Shown: positions 31,816 through 40,375 of the stretch, piece after piece
Layout: every line of letters begins with the position of its first letter
Numbering within the stretch: the first letter of the stretch is position 1
NCBI GenBank assembly: GCA_018267385.1
Contig: JAFDYN010000003.1
Coordinates: 280,300 to 344,299 of the forward strand
From: Bacteroidota bacterium
GTDB taxonomy: Bacteria > Bacteroidota > Bacteroidia > Chitinophagales > LD1
DNA: 64,000 nucleotides
Direction of reading: 5' to 3'
Notes under the pieces: model-generated
Database searches by the model: none
The model's input: the letters and a program-made list of their open reading frames with translations, nothing else
Told to the model about the DNA's origin: nothing
Position numbers and translations under genes: made by a program

Positions 31816-34429
31816 TACCCTTTGTAGCGTTCTTGAGTTTATCTGCAGCATCTTTGGCTGCCTTGTCTGCTGCTTCCTGTGCCTGCTTTTTAGCCTGGTC
31901 TGCTGCTTTCTTGGCCGCATCCTCAGCTTGCTGCTTAGCCTGGTTGGCTGCATCTTTTACCGCATCCTTGATAGCGCCACCGGCAGAGCTGCCTATGCCG
32001 GCCACATTGCCTACGGCTACTGTAGGCTTGCTCACGGTGCCACCTACCTTCAGCGTCACATTGATCTTCTCTGGCATCTTGAATGGTATACCCGGTATCT
32101 GCGGTATCTTGCTGATCAGGCCACCCGTAGCCTGATTGAGCTCAGACGTAGGGATGTCAGCTTTCAGGTCATAGGCTATCGTTTCATCAAAGCCATTCGA
32201 TCCGGAAATATTGATGTTATAGCCATTGCCAAACTTGATATCAAAAGGCTCTACATCTACCCGGCCATCATGAAATTTGATGACAGTCCAGGCATTGTTG
32301 ATCGCGAGGTTATCCAGCGATTTCACCTTCGTAGCTTCGGCTATCTTTTGCAGGATAGGGAGGTTTACTACACGGGCAGAAGGTATCGACACCTTGCCAC
32401 TACCATTCAGGCTATTGTAGTCTACGCTCATATCTTCTTTCAGCGCGCCGGTACCGCTCAGGTCAGAGCCAAACGATCCCTGTATATACTTCATCACAGG
32501 TGCCATCTTGGCCGCCATGTCTACAGCGGTATATGTCTGTGTGATGTCAAAGTTCTTGATGTTGTAGCTAAACGTGACCCTAGGATGGTTGGTACCCTTG
32601 GTATCATACAGCGCACTGATGACCGCAGAGCCTCCGAGCAGGTTGGCAGACAGCTCCTGCAGGTGTATGGACTCGTCATAGATATGTACGTTGCCCGTCA
32701 CATTAGAGAGGACCAGCTTGTCATACAGTATCTTGCCAAACTGAGATCTCGCTGTAAAATCAATTCCCTTTGGCACATCAAAGTATTGCTTGCCGCCGGC
32801 AGGAGTGCTCGTAGTATTCTTTGGATCTGCAGGGCTATTCTGCGCTGTACTGGTAGTAGCGTCATCCTTTACCAGCCATTCATTGGCGTCAAACTGATTA
32901 GACTTCAGCGTCACCACACCGACCAGGTTGCCCTTATTAAACATATACCCGATCAGGTTGTCCATAGAACCCTGCGCATTGATGTCGCTCCTGCCCAGTA
33001 CGGCACTCAGATTATCCAGAGATACCTTCTGTGGATTGAAGGTCAGGCCCAGGTCAGATATTTTCACAGGCATAGGAGTAGACTTAGAGTCATATACCAT
33101 GTTGGTCACTTTCACCTTGCCGCTGGCCTGTATGGCGGTGTAGTTCTTCTTTTGCACATCACTCATCCGGCCCTTAAAGTTCAGGTTGGCCACGAGCAGC
33201 CCGGTGAGCTGCTTCAGTCCCTCCATCGGGTAGAGCTTAGGCACGCTGGATAGGTCCAGCCTGCCATTGATCTTTGCTGCTACGTTGGGGTCAGATACGG
33301 GTGTGCTCACGTGGATAGATGCGTCTATAGGATCGCTGGCTATAGCCAGGTGCAGCGCAGGCACGTCTATCACTGTGAGGTCAGCAGAGCCCTGAGGTTT
33401 ATTGATATTGGCAGATACATTGATGTCTGTCACAGCAGATGGCAGGGATGGATACTGGAACATCGCATTCTTCACCTGCAGGTTCAGCTTGATGCCCGGC
33501 AGGGTAGTGGAGTCATACGAGCCTTTCACGGCACCATCCAGCGCCAGTGTACCGGAGGTTTTTATTTTATCAAAGTCTTTCTTGAAAATGGCAGGTACCA
33601 GCGAAAGGATACTCTTGAAGTCAGCCTGCTTTGACTTGAAGGTCACATCCATGCCGATGTCATTTTTATTCATTTGCACAAAGCCATCAAACAGCAGTCC
33701 CAGGTCATTCAAGTCTATTTCATTTTGCTTGAAGCTATACTTTGAGTTCTTCTGGTCTACGTCTATATCGTTTTTAGCAGACAGTTTGGCGCTGCTCAGG
33801 TATGATACGGCACCGCTCTTGAAGGTCAGTGATGCGATCTCTGTTTCTGTCTTGAGTTTGTACAGGTCCTGTGTCACATCGCCACTGCCCTGGAAATCCA
33901 GATCACCTATAGACAGGTAGGTGCCGCCTTTCTGATCATCATATACTATGTAGGCATTCTCTATTTTATAGGTATTGATCTCCAGTGCGAAGACCGAATT
34001 GCTGCCGCCGGTCTTTTCTGATGCTGTGGTAGGCTTCATGATATCCCAGTTGGCTTTACCTGCCTTGGTCACGAGTGCATGTACTTTGGGGCTGCCTACT
34101 ATGATCTCTTTGATCTTATACTTCCGGCCCTGTATCACAGACATCACATCGATCACTACGCGAAAGTCCCGCATGGATAGTAGCGTGTCCTTGGCAAAGT
34201 CATTGACTCCTGCCACCGACAGACTGTTCATTCCAAAACTCAGGTTAGGGAAGGAGCGGATCAGAGAGAGGTCATAGTCTGCATAATTTACTTTGGCATT
34301 GACCTGTTTATTGATCTCCGTTTTGATAGCGGCATTGATCTGGTCTTTAAATAGATAAGGGATAGCTATCAGTGCTGCTACGAAAAGTACGAGAAACACA
34401 CCTACGCCTATCAGGATCTTCTTGAGCAT
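31799..34429 (-). CDS. AsmA-family envelope protein
   Basis: 876 aa. One N-terminal membrane anchor (LIGVGVFLVLFVAALIAIPYL) and a long beta-rich periplasmic body with repeated GxxDxxxxG-type strands, as in AsmA/TamB-like lipid-transfer proteins, including the AsmA C-terminal signature (NLAINNAWTVIKFHDGRVDV). The last 45 residues are an Ala/Lys/Gln coiled coil. Likely bridges the periplasm for phospholipid transport; partner unknown. The start region has no consensus -7 box. Tail-to-tail overlap of 17 bases with the MFS gene. Confidence 0.85.
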   Translation of the reverse strand: MLKKILIGVGVFLVLFVAALIAIPYLFKDQINAAIKTEINKQVNAKVNYADYDLSLIRSFPNLSFGMNSLSVAGVNDFAKDTLLSMRDFRVVIDVMSVIQGRKYKIKEIIVGSPKVHALVTKAGKANWDIMKPTTASEKTGGSNSVFALEINTYKIENAYIVYDDQKGGTYLSIGDLDFQGSGDVTQDLYKLKTETEIASLTFKSGAVSYLSSAKLSAKNDIDVDQKNSKYSFKQNEIDLNDLGLLFDGFVQMNKNDIGMDVTFKSKQADFKSILSLVPAIFKKDFDKIKTSGTLALDGAVKGSYDSTTLPGIKLNLQVKNAMFQYPSLPSAVTDINVSANINKPQGSADLTVIDVPALHLAIASDPIDASIHVSTPVSDPNVAAKINGRLDLSSVPKLYPMEGLKQLTGLLVANLNFKGRMSDVQKKNYTAIQASGKVKVTNMVYDSKSTPMPVKISDLGLTFNPQKVSLDNLSAVLGRSDINAQGSMDNLIGYMFNKGNLVGVVTLKSNQFDANEWLVKDDATTSTAQNSPADPKNTTSTPAGGKQYFDVPKGIDFTARSQFGKILYDKLVLSNVTGNVHIYDESIHLQELSANLLGGSAVISALYDTKGTNHPRVTFSYNIKNFDITQTYTAVDMAAKMAPVMKYIQGSFGSDLSGTGALKEDMSVDYNSLNGSGKVSIPSARVVNLPILQKIAEATKVKSLDNLAINNAWTVIKFHDGRVDVEPFDIKFGNGYNINISGSNGFDETIAYDLKADIPTSELNQATGGLISKIPQIPGIPFKMPEKINVTLKVGGTVSKPTVAVGNVAGIGSSAGGAIKDAVKDAANQAKQQAEDAAKKAADQAKKQAQEAADKAAKDAADKLKNATKGIKLPF

Positions 34430-34519
34430 GTGGGTTGATTTTTAAAGGCTTGAGTCAATAATTGTACCAATTTAAACCTTTTATCAGAAAGGGTAATATG
34501 AACTCGGTAGAAACGCAAA

Positions 34520-34543
34520 AAGGGACGACCTGAGCCGTCCCTT
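34520..34543 (-). terminator. Rho-independent terminator
   Basis: Stem AAGGGACG / CGTCCCTT, eight-base loop, followed on the minus strand by TTTTTGCG; ends the Spo0M-like gene. Confidence 0.75.
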
Positions 34544-34567
34544 CTGTTGGTTTTATCTCGATTATAG

Positions 34568-35044
34568 TTAGCCGACCACTTTCTTGATCTTGGCTATATC
34601 ATTAGGATCGAGTTTGGCGCCATCCACGTCTACTGTGGCTATGATGCTGTACTCAGACTTTTCTCCATCCAGAAAGGCACCTACCTTGCCCAGGCCTCCC
34701 ATCACACCGCCGGACTCTTTCATGCGGTCATTCTCCGAGCGGAGAAACTGGAAGGGCAGGTCAAAGGTCTTGGTCACCACCTCGCCTTCTTTGATGTCAA
34801 AGCCCTGATCAAACTTGATTTTACCGAGGGTAAACTCCTTGCTTGTCTTGTTGTCTCCGGTGCCGGTGGTCCAGGTTTCCTCCAGTTTAAATTCGATGCT
34901 CTTGATGCGTTGGTCGCTTTTGCCGGTGATGGTCAGTGAGCCGGATACCAAAGTGTCAGATGTTTTGAAAGTAGGCGGTACGGACAGCTTCACAGATACG
35001 GTGCCGATGCCTAGAAATTGTTTGATCTTTTTGATAAAGGACAT
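34568..35044 (-). CDS. Arrestin-fold Spo0M-like protein
   Basis: 158 aa from the Met at 35042-35044 (MSFIKKIKQFLGIGTVSVKL). The frame continues 25 codons upstream without signal-peptide or family similarity, so the shorter start is chosen. Beta-sandwich pattern with VSVKLSVPPTFKTSDTLVSG, LEETWTT and TKTFDLPF resembles SpoOM/arrestin-like proteins. In Bacillus Spo0M affects sporulation and cytoskeleton; here there is no sporulation, so the role is unknown. Single gene with own terminator. Confidence 0.6.
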   Translation of the reverse strand: MSFIKKIKQFLGIGTVSVKLSVPPTFKTSDTLVSGSLTITGKSDQRIKSIEFKLEETWTTGTGDNKTSKEFTLGKIKFDQGFDIKEGEVVTKTFDLPFQFLRSENDRMKESGGVMGGLGKVGAFLDGEKSEYSIIATVDVDGAKLDPNDIAKIKKVVG

Positions 35045-35162
35045 GTTGTTTTGATTTAGGATGTTGAGTAAAAATTGACAGCGCAATGATACACTACACC
35101 CAAAAACAAGGCCATTCAAATTTTGATCAAAAATCGGAACTCTGGAGGGAGATACTAACGGA

Positions 35163-35822
35163 TCAATAATCGTTCTTAGGCAGTTCTGGTGGTGCCTTTT
35201 TCTTGAAGTCGCCGTTTTTCAGCGCTCTTATAAACTCCGCCCATGCGAGGGGGTTGAAGATATTTTGTGGTGCCTGCTGGTGGTAGTAGTAGGCCTGCTG
35301 TGCACGTATCTGCATATACCGCTGCGCCGCCTCACCGCCGTCTATCGGTAGGGTCTCACCCAGGGCGCTGAGCAGGCTGGCATTGGTGTTCTCCATAGCC
35401 CGCTCGTCCAGATCCTTCGGTGGTCTGGCATCTCTGAATGCCTGAGGGAAATTGCTCCTCGAGCCCCAATAGTATACATCAACCTGATGAAGGGGTATAG
35501 CCCCCCTGTGCATCAAAATGATAGTTGATAGTTTGCTGTCCTCCACTCCCGTAGGTACTATATAGGTAGAAGGCTCGTAGCCCAATGACGTAAAATATAG
35601 TGTATCTCCTTCATTGACAGCGAAGGAAAAGAAACCATCTACCCGGGCCACACCTCCGCGATTGCTTCCGCGCAGGCCTATGTGGGCAAAAGGGATACCT
35701 GTCATAGAGTCCTGAGACATGGCAAAGCCTGAAAACTGTACCACAGGGCGATCCTTCTTTTGTGCAAAGGCCATAAGAGGAAACAGTAGGAACAAGAGAA
35801 CTATGTAGGGGATACTTTTCAC
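35163..35822 (-). CDS. Exported carboxypeptidase-regulatory-like domain protein
   Basis: 219 aa, GTG start. Signal peptide (YIVLLFLLFPLMAFAQ) followed by a CarboxypepD_reg-like beta-sandwich (VQFSGFAMSQDSMTGIPFAHIGLRG ... YFTSLGYEPS, with PFAHI and SLGY typical of the SusC/TonB plug-preceding module). After residue 130 comes a basic, helical tail with no recognised domain. Small stand-alone members like this are common in Bacteroidota and probably sit in the periplasm or outer membrane. A consensus -7 box (TACCTTTG) lies at 35838-35845. Confidence 0.75.
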   Translation of the reverse strand: MKSIPYIVLLFLLFPLMAFAQKKDRPVVQFSGFAMSQDSMTGIPFAHIGLRGSNRGGVARVDGFFSFAVNEGDTLYFTSLGYEPSTYIVPTGVEDSKLSTIILMHRGAIPLHQVDVYYWGSRSNFPQAFRDARPPKDLDERAMENTNASLLSALGETLPIDGGEAAQRYMQIRAQQAYYYHQQAPQNIFNPLAWAEFIRALKNGDFKKKAPPELPKNDY

Positions 35823-36011
35823 AATATGAATCTATAACAAAGGTACGAATCTATTTACTTATTCACGGCAAATGGAGTGCCGCTTTATGGCTTTCGCAAG
35901 ATTTAACAGCGTCAGGCCGTTATTATTGTGTCGCGCTGACGCGCTGATTTTCATGTCGGTCATTTCCACTCACAGCTGTGGACAAACAATGAGGCAGATG
36001 ACCGTAAAAAA

Positions 36012-36042
36012 TTGGCAAAGCCCTGCTATTCCAGTACGTTTG
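36012..36042 (+). promoter_or_regulatory. Promoter of ftsX operon
   Basis: TTG at 36012-36014, 20-base spacer and TACGTTTG at 36035-36042, exact -7 consensus. Initiation near 36047 rules out a possible upstream TTG start codon at 36012, because that TTG is the -33 box. Confidence 0.55.
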
Positions 36043-36050
36043 AGCTGCAT

Positions 36051-36896
36051 ATGAAGAGTACATCCGCTTATTTCTATTCCATTTTTGCTACCACACTGGT
36101 GCTCGTAGTGATGGGGGTAGTGATCTCGATGGCAGTCGAGGCGCGCCGCATATCTGTGGCGCTCAAAGAGAACCTGATCGTAGAGCTGGTGCTGGACGAT
36201 GAGACGCCCCAGGATACAGTAGCCGTGCTGGCACAGGACCTCGAGCGTGAGGCTTTTGTCAAAAAGATTGTTTTTGTATCCAAGGATTCTGCGGCCAACT
36301 CCTTGAAAAAGGAACTGGGAGATAATTACCTGGATATACTCGGGTACAATCCTCTCTATCCATCCTTTCGCATCAATCTCAAAGAGCAATGGGCAAATCC
36401 CGCCAGCTCTGACCGTATACAGCGTGAGCTGGCAGCCCTGCCTGATGTAAAGGAGGTGCATATACAGAAGACTGTGCTCAGTGAGCTGGACAAGACCATG
36501 CGCAATTTCACCTTTATAGGATTGGTCATCGGGGCGCTCTTCCTCGCCTTTGCCGTATCGCTCATCTTCAGCTCTGTGAAGCTGGATATCTTCTCCCGCC
36601 GCCAGGTGGTGCGCAGTATGCAGCTATTCGGAGCTACGCGGTGGTTTATCATCCGGCCATACCTGGGGCGCAGCATACTGAATGGCCTGATCAGTGGGGT
36701 ACTGGCCGCACTGGTGGTCTACGCCATCGGCTACTATCTGCATTATGAGTTCTCAGACCTTGTATTGACCACAGATTTAGTTATTTTCGCCATGCTATCG
36801 GGTATACTGGCGCTGTCAGGTGTACTGATCACTATGGTCAGCACGGTGATAGCACTGACCCGATACCTCAATTATAAACTAGACGATCTGTATTAA
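36051..36896 (+). CDS. ftsX: Cell-division permease FtsX
   Basis: 281 aa. One N-terminal transmembrane segment (about 12-32), a periplasmic domain, and three C-terminal segments, the FtsX layout. FtsX partners FtsE to activate peptidoglycan hydrolases at the septum; ftsE is not in this window, as is usual in Bacteroidota. ATG 36051 is chosen over an in-frame TTG 39 bases upstream because that TTG is part of the promoter. Genes DUF3098, uppP, truB and ribF follow with tiny gaps, a conserved Bacteroidota cluster. Confidence 0.9.
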   Translation: MKSTSAYFYSIFATTLVLVVMGVVISMAVEARRISVALKENLIVELVLDDETPQDTVAVLAQDLEREAFVKKIVFVSKDSAANSLKKELGDNYLDILGYNPLYPSFRINLKEQWANPASSDRIQRELAALPDVKEVHIQKTVLSELDKTMRNFTFIGLVIGALFLAFAVSLIFSSVKLDIFSRRQVVRSMQLFGATRWFIIRPYLGRSILNGLISGVLAALVVYAIGYYLHYEFSDLVLTTDLVIFAMLSGILALSGVLITMVSTVIALTRYLNYKLDDLY

Positions 36897-36905
36897 TATC
36901 GTATC

Positions 36906-37229
36906 ATGGCTACGACTAAACCGCAAGTAAAGACCAAGGCACCGGTCGCATCTCCTGCAGCTGCTCCTGCAGCCAAACCAAAGAAACCGGCCAGCGATCT
37001 GCCGTTCCTTTTTGATAAGACCAACTATATGATCATGGCTGCCGGTGTAGCAGTGATCATCGTGGGTTTTCTGCTCATGACTGGTGCGGCCAATGATAAT
37101 CCCTCTGTATTCAATGCAGATGAGATCTACAGCTTCCGCCGTGTCACACTGGCTCCTGTAGTGGTCATGATCGGATTTCTGGTAGAGGTATATGCTATCC
37201 TGAAAAGACCTGCCTCAGCCCAAGCATGA
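36906..37229 (+). CDS. DUF3098 membrane protein
   Basis: 107 aa. Ala/Lys/Pro-rich N-terminus (residues 1-30), then two hydrophobic segments (FDKTNYMIMAAGVAVIIVG and VTLAPVVVMIGFLVEVYAI) with the DUF3098 signatures GFLLM and YSFRR. Nine bases after ftsX and overlapping uppP by four, always found in this gene neighbourhood in Bacteroidota. Probably aids FtsX or cell envelope synthesis; function unproved. Confidence 0.88.
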   Translation: MATTKPQVKTKAPVASPAAAPAAKPKKPASDLPFLFDKTNYMIMAAGVAVIIVGFLLMTGAANDNPSVFNADEIYSFRRVTLAPVVVMIGFLVEVYAILKRPASAQA

Positions 37230-38089
37230 CCACACTCGAATCAGTGATACTGGGCATCGTAGAGGGGCTCACTGAGTATCTGCCTATATCCAGTACCGGC
37301 CACATGATCATAGCTCAGGCACTCCTGCACATAGAGGGGTCGAAGTTTCTCAGTATCTACCTGGTCAATATCCAGTTTGGGGCGATCCTCGCCGTGGTGG
37401 TACTATACCTGCGCCGCTTCCTCAATTTCAGAGCACCTTCATTTTACTTTAAGCTGGCTGTAGCATTCATACCTGCCGTGGTCATAGGCCTGGCGGTCAA
37501 GAATGTAGTAGAGGAACTGCAGAAGCATGTAGAAGTGGTCGCTGCCTCATTGATACTAGGCGGTATCGCGCTGATAGCTGCAGACTATATTTTCAAAGAC
37601 CAGATACACGATAAGGAAGAGCTGCATACCAAGGCGGAAGATGAAGAGGCTACGCCTCAGGATCCTGACCGCTCCGGCATCCGGCTGAACTATATGCAGT
37701 CCTTGCTGGTGGGTTTTGCGCAGACACTGGGCATGATACCCGGCGTATCGCGCTCGGCGGCTACGATCATAGCCGGCCTCTCTCAGCGGCTGACCATGCG
37801 CGAGGCAGCGGAGTTCTCATTCTTCCTCGGCGTGCCGACCATCACTGCTGCTGCGGTGTACAAGACCATGAAGGACTTTCGCCACATACATGGCGATCAG
37901 GTCTCGCTGCTGGTCATAGGCAATATTGTCTCATTCATCGTGGCGATGATAGCTGTCAAATACTTTGTGGACTTTATCTCTAAGCACGGCATGAAGTTCT
38001 TTGGCTACTATCGTATAGCCCTGGGAGTTTTGCTGCTGCTATTGCCTTACGTTTTCCATATTTCTCTCCAGATCAAAGAAGCTCAGTAA
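37226..38089 (+). CDS. uppP: Undecaprenyl-diphosphatase
   Basis: 287 aa, integral membrane. Recycles undecaprenyl diphosphate to the phosphate carrier used for peptidoglycan and O-antigen. Both family motifs are visible: EGLTEYLPISSTGH (residues 12-26) and GMIPGVSRSAATIIAG. About eight hydrophobic segments, with a charged insertion (KEELHTKAEDEEATPQDP) in the middle. Overlaps the preceding gene by four bases and the next by one. Confidence 0.95.
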   Translation: MTTLESVILGIVEGLTEYLPISSTGHMIIAQALLHIEGSKFLSIYLVNIQFGAILAVVVLYLRRFLNFRAPSFYFKLAVAFIPAVVIGLAVKNVVEELQKHVEVVAASLILGGIALIAADYIFKDQIHDKEELHTKAEDEEATPQDPDRSGIRLNYMQSLLVGFAQTLGMIPGVSRSAATIIAGLSQRLTMREAAEFSFFLGVPTITAAAVYKTMKDFRHIHGDQVSLLVIGNIVSFIVAMIAVKYFVDFISKHGMKFFGYYRIALGVLLLLLPYVFHISLQIKEAQ

Positions 38090-38772
38090 TGGACTTTGCC
38101 GCAGGCACGGTACTACTCGTCAATAAGCCACTGAAGTGGACCTCCTTTGATGTAGTCAATAAAATACGTGGCGCGCTGAAGCGCAAGTATGGCTCAAAGA
38201 TCAAGGTGGGCCATGCCGGTACGCTGGATCCGCTGGCTACAGGCCTGCTTATCATTTGTACGGGCAAATTCACTAAGCAGATAGATAGCTATCAGGCGCA
38301 GGAAAAGGAGTATACCGGTACGCTGCTGCTGGGTGCCACCACACCCACGCTGGATGCCGAGATGGAGCCGGATAAGCTATACCCTACGGCGCATATCACG
38401 CCTGACATGGTGCTGACTGTAGCTGCTGCATTTATAGGAGAGATAGAGCAGACGCCGCCAGCATTCTCGGCGCTGAAAGTGAACGGGCAGACTGCCTATA
38501 GCGCAGCGCGCAAAGGCATAGAGCTGGAGCTCAAACCGCGCACCGTGACCATCAAGGAGTTTGAGATCACGCATATGGAGCTGCCCGAGGTCTCATTTCG
38601 CGTGGTCTGCAGCAAGGGTACGTATATCCGCTCGCTGGCGCGCGACCTGGGCCATGCGCTGGATAGCGGGGCCTATCTGACCAGCCTTTGCCGCACGCGT
38701 ATAGGCGAGTTTAGGCTGACCGAAGCCTGGGAGATGCCAGCGCTCAGAGAGTATATAGACAAACAGGAGTAA
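38089..38772 (+). CDS. truB: tRNA pseudouridine(55) synthase
   Basis: 227 aa. Makes pseudouridine 55 in the T-loop of tRNA. Catalytic Asp47 lies in GHAGTLDPLATGLL; KPLKWTSFDVVNKIR and the SKGTYIRSLARDLG motif are also present. The short form lacks the C-terminal PUA domain, as usual in this phylum. Starts at the last base of uppP's stop codon, so coupled. Confidence 0.95.
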   Translation: MDFAAGTVLLVNKPLKWTSFDVVNKIRGALKRKYGSKIKVGHAGTLDPLATGLLIICTGKFTKQIDSYQAQEKEYTGTLLLGATTPTLDAEMEPDKLYPTAHITPDMVLTVAAAFIGEIEQTPPAFSALKVNGQTAYSAARKGIELELKPRTVTIKEFEITHMELPEVSFRVVCSKGTYIRSLARDLGHALDSGAYLTSLCRTRIGEFRLTEAWEMPALREYIDKQE

Positions 38773-38839
38773 CTCTGCCCTCAACCCCAAAGGAGGCTAT
38801 CTGGATGATCCATTGTTTTAAGATGACCGCCATGAATAG

Positions 38840-38874
38840 TTAAGGCTTCCCCTTTGGAGAAGGTTTGGATGGGG
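38840..38874 (+). repeat. Dispersed palindromic (REP-like) element
   Basis: TTAAGGCTTCCCC, loop, GGAGAAGG, TTTGGATGGGG. Its TTTG at 38864-38867 is the -33 box of the ribF promoter. Confidence 0.6.
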
Positions 38875-38896
38875 CCGCATGTTTTGATTACATTTG
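38864..38896 (+). promoter_or_regulatory. Promoter of ribF, leaderless arrangement
   Basis: TTTG 38864-38867, 21-base spacer and TACATTTG 38889-38896, four bases before the ATG at 38901. The -33 box lies within a dispersed repeat. Confidence 0.55.
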
Positions 38897-38900
38897 CACC

Positions 38901-39830
38901 ATGCGTGTTTTCAGAGACCTCCATCACCTGCCGGACTTCCGGCGCGCAGTCATCACCATAGGTACTTTCGACGGGGTGCACAAGGGGCACCAGAAGCTCA
39001 TACAGCGTATCCGCGATGTAGCGCAGCAGATAGGAGGGGAGAGCATCATCATTACCTTTCACCCCCATCCGCGCCTGGTGATCAATCCTGACGATCGCAG
39101 CCTGCGCCTGCTCAATACGGTAGAGGAAAAGATACAACTGCTGGAGCGCTACGGAGTAGATAATGTGGTCGTAGTGCCCTTTTCCCGTGACTTCTCCGAG
39201 CAGACGGCAGAGGAATATATCAGCGACTTTCTGGTGCGCAACTTTCATCCGGCGCATATCGTGATAGGCTATGATCACCGCTTTGGGCGCAATAGGGCGG
39301 GCGACTTTGCCCTGCTGGAGAAATACCAGCAGCAGTATGGCTACCAGCTGGAGGCCATCAGCAAACAGATGCTGGATGATATCGCCATCAGCTCTACTAA
39401 TATCCGCCACGCATTGCAAGAAGGCAACGTGACTGAGGCCAATGATCTGCTCGGGCATAACTACACTGTATCCGGCATAGTGGTCAAGGGACTGCAAAAC
39501 GGGCGTAAGCTGGGCTATCCCACTGCTAATCTGCAGGTGTCTGACCCCAATAAACTGATCCCACGCACTGGCATATATGCCGTGAAGGTGCATAGCGAAG
39601 AAGAAGTATACAAGGGAATGCTGAGCATAGGCTTCAATCCTACCTTTGATGGTACGGAGCAGACCATTGAGGTCAATATACTTGACTTTAATAAAGACAT
39701 CTACGGCGAGGCACTGACACTCGAGTTCATCCGGTTCATCCGCCACGAGAAGAAGTTTGAAAGCATAGAGGCCCTGATCGCAGCGATAGACGGGGATAAA
39801 GAAGATACGATACGTATCATACGACTCTGA
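38901..39830 (+). CDS. ribF: Bifunctional riboflavin kinase / FAD synthetase
   Basis: 309 aa, starting at MRVFRDL; an upstream in-frame Met at 38865 lies in the promoter region and is rejected. N-terminal FMN adenylyltransferase domain (TIGTFDGVHKGHQKLI with the HxGH motif, IGYDHRFGRNRAGD), C-terminal riboflavin kinase domain (GRKLGYPTANL, GIYAVKV). Makes FMN and FAD from riboflavin. A separate promoter just upstream lets it be expressed apart from truB. Confidence 0.95.
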   Translation: MRVFRDLHHLPDFRRAVITIGTFDGVHKGHQKLIQRIRDVAQQIGGESIIITFHPHPRLVINPDDRSLRLLNTVEEKIQLLERYGVDNVVVVPFSRDFSEQTAEEYISDFLVRNFHPAHIVIGYDHRFGRNRAGDFALLEKYQQQYGYQLEAISKQMLDDIAISSTNIRHALQEGNVTEANDLLGHNYTVSGIVVKGLQNGRKLGYPTANLQVSDPNKLIPRTGIYAVKVHSEEEVYKGMLSIGFNPTFDGTEQTIEVNILDFNKDIYGEALTLEFIRFIRHEKKFESIEALIAAIDGDKEDTIRIIRL

Positions 39831-39930
39831 TCGCTGATATACGGGGCCCCCATCGCACTATTTCATGCAATTTTTTGGAGCTAATAGATTCTCTGTCAAA
39901 GCGTACAAGAGGTTCGTTGTCAAAAAAAGA

Positions 39931-39961
39931 TTGACAAAAGTGTAACCAAAATCTATCTTGA
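39931..39961 (+). promoter_or_regulatory. Promoter of small secreted protein
   Basis: TTGACA, 17-base spacer, TATCTTGA; same layout as the promoters of beta-helix paralogues 2 and 3. An inverted repeat TTGTCAA / TTGACAA (39918-39937) overlaps the -33 element. Confidence 0.55.
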
Positions 39962-39986
39962 AAATATCAACGCAAACGAAAGCAAC

Positions 39987-40244
39987 ATGAAATATATCCT
40001 GACTATCGCCCTCAGCCTCCTGATCTTCACCGCAGCCTCTGCGCAGACACCGACAGCTAAGGAAACTACTCAGGTGACTATGACAAATACGCAAAGCGAA
40101 GTAAAGACCACAGCAGTGGCACCGGCACAGCAGGCTCCTGCTCAGGACGCTACCGCTGGTACAGGTCCTCATATCTCAGCCAACTTCGTAGGTACTAACG
40201 ATCTGAATCTGCTGCTGCTCCGCGAAGGCATAAAGAAGGCTTAA
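39987..40244 (+). CDS. Small secreted protein of unknown function
   Basis: 85 aa. Signal peptide (MKYILTIALSLLIFTAASA), then a Thr/Ala/Gln-rich low-complexity stretch and a short C-terminus with NDLNLLLLREGIKKA. No family recognised. It has a strong promoter and a good terminator, suggesting an abundant single-gene transcript. 39831-39930 holds nothing clear. Confidence 0.7.
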   Translation: MKYILTIALSLLIFTAASAQTPTAKETTQVTMTNTQSEVKTTAVAPAQQAPAQDATAGTGPHISANFVGTNDLNLLLLREGIKKA

Positions 40245-40274
40245 TAAGCCATAATGATACGACCGCCCTTACAG

Positions 40275-40293
40275 ACCCGCGCTTATCGCGGGT
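40275..40293 (+). terminator. Rho-independent terminator
   Basis: ACCCGCG / CGCGGGT stem, five-base loop, followed by TTTTGTCTTTTT. Confidence 0.85.
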
Positions 40294-40375
40294 TTTGTCT
40301 TTTTATATAAGCTTCATATCCAACGCGCGATACTGAGGTGCACTTGCCTATCTTTATGCGAAACAAAACTCCCGC

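Noticed and set aside
31928..33253. A 441-codon open frame antisense to the AsmA-like gene
   Set aside because: Shadow frame; the AsmA-like protein on the minus strand has a membrane anchor and family pattern throughout.
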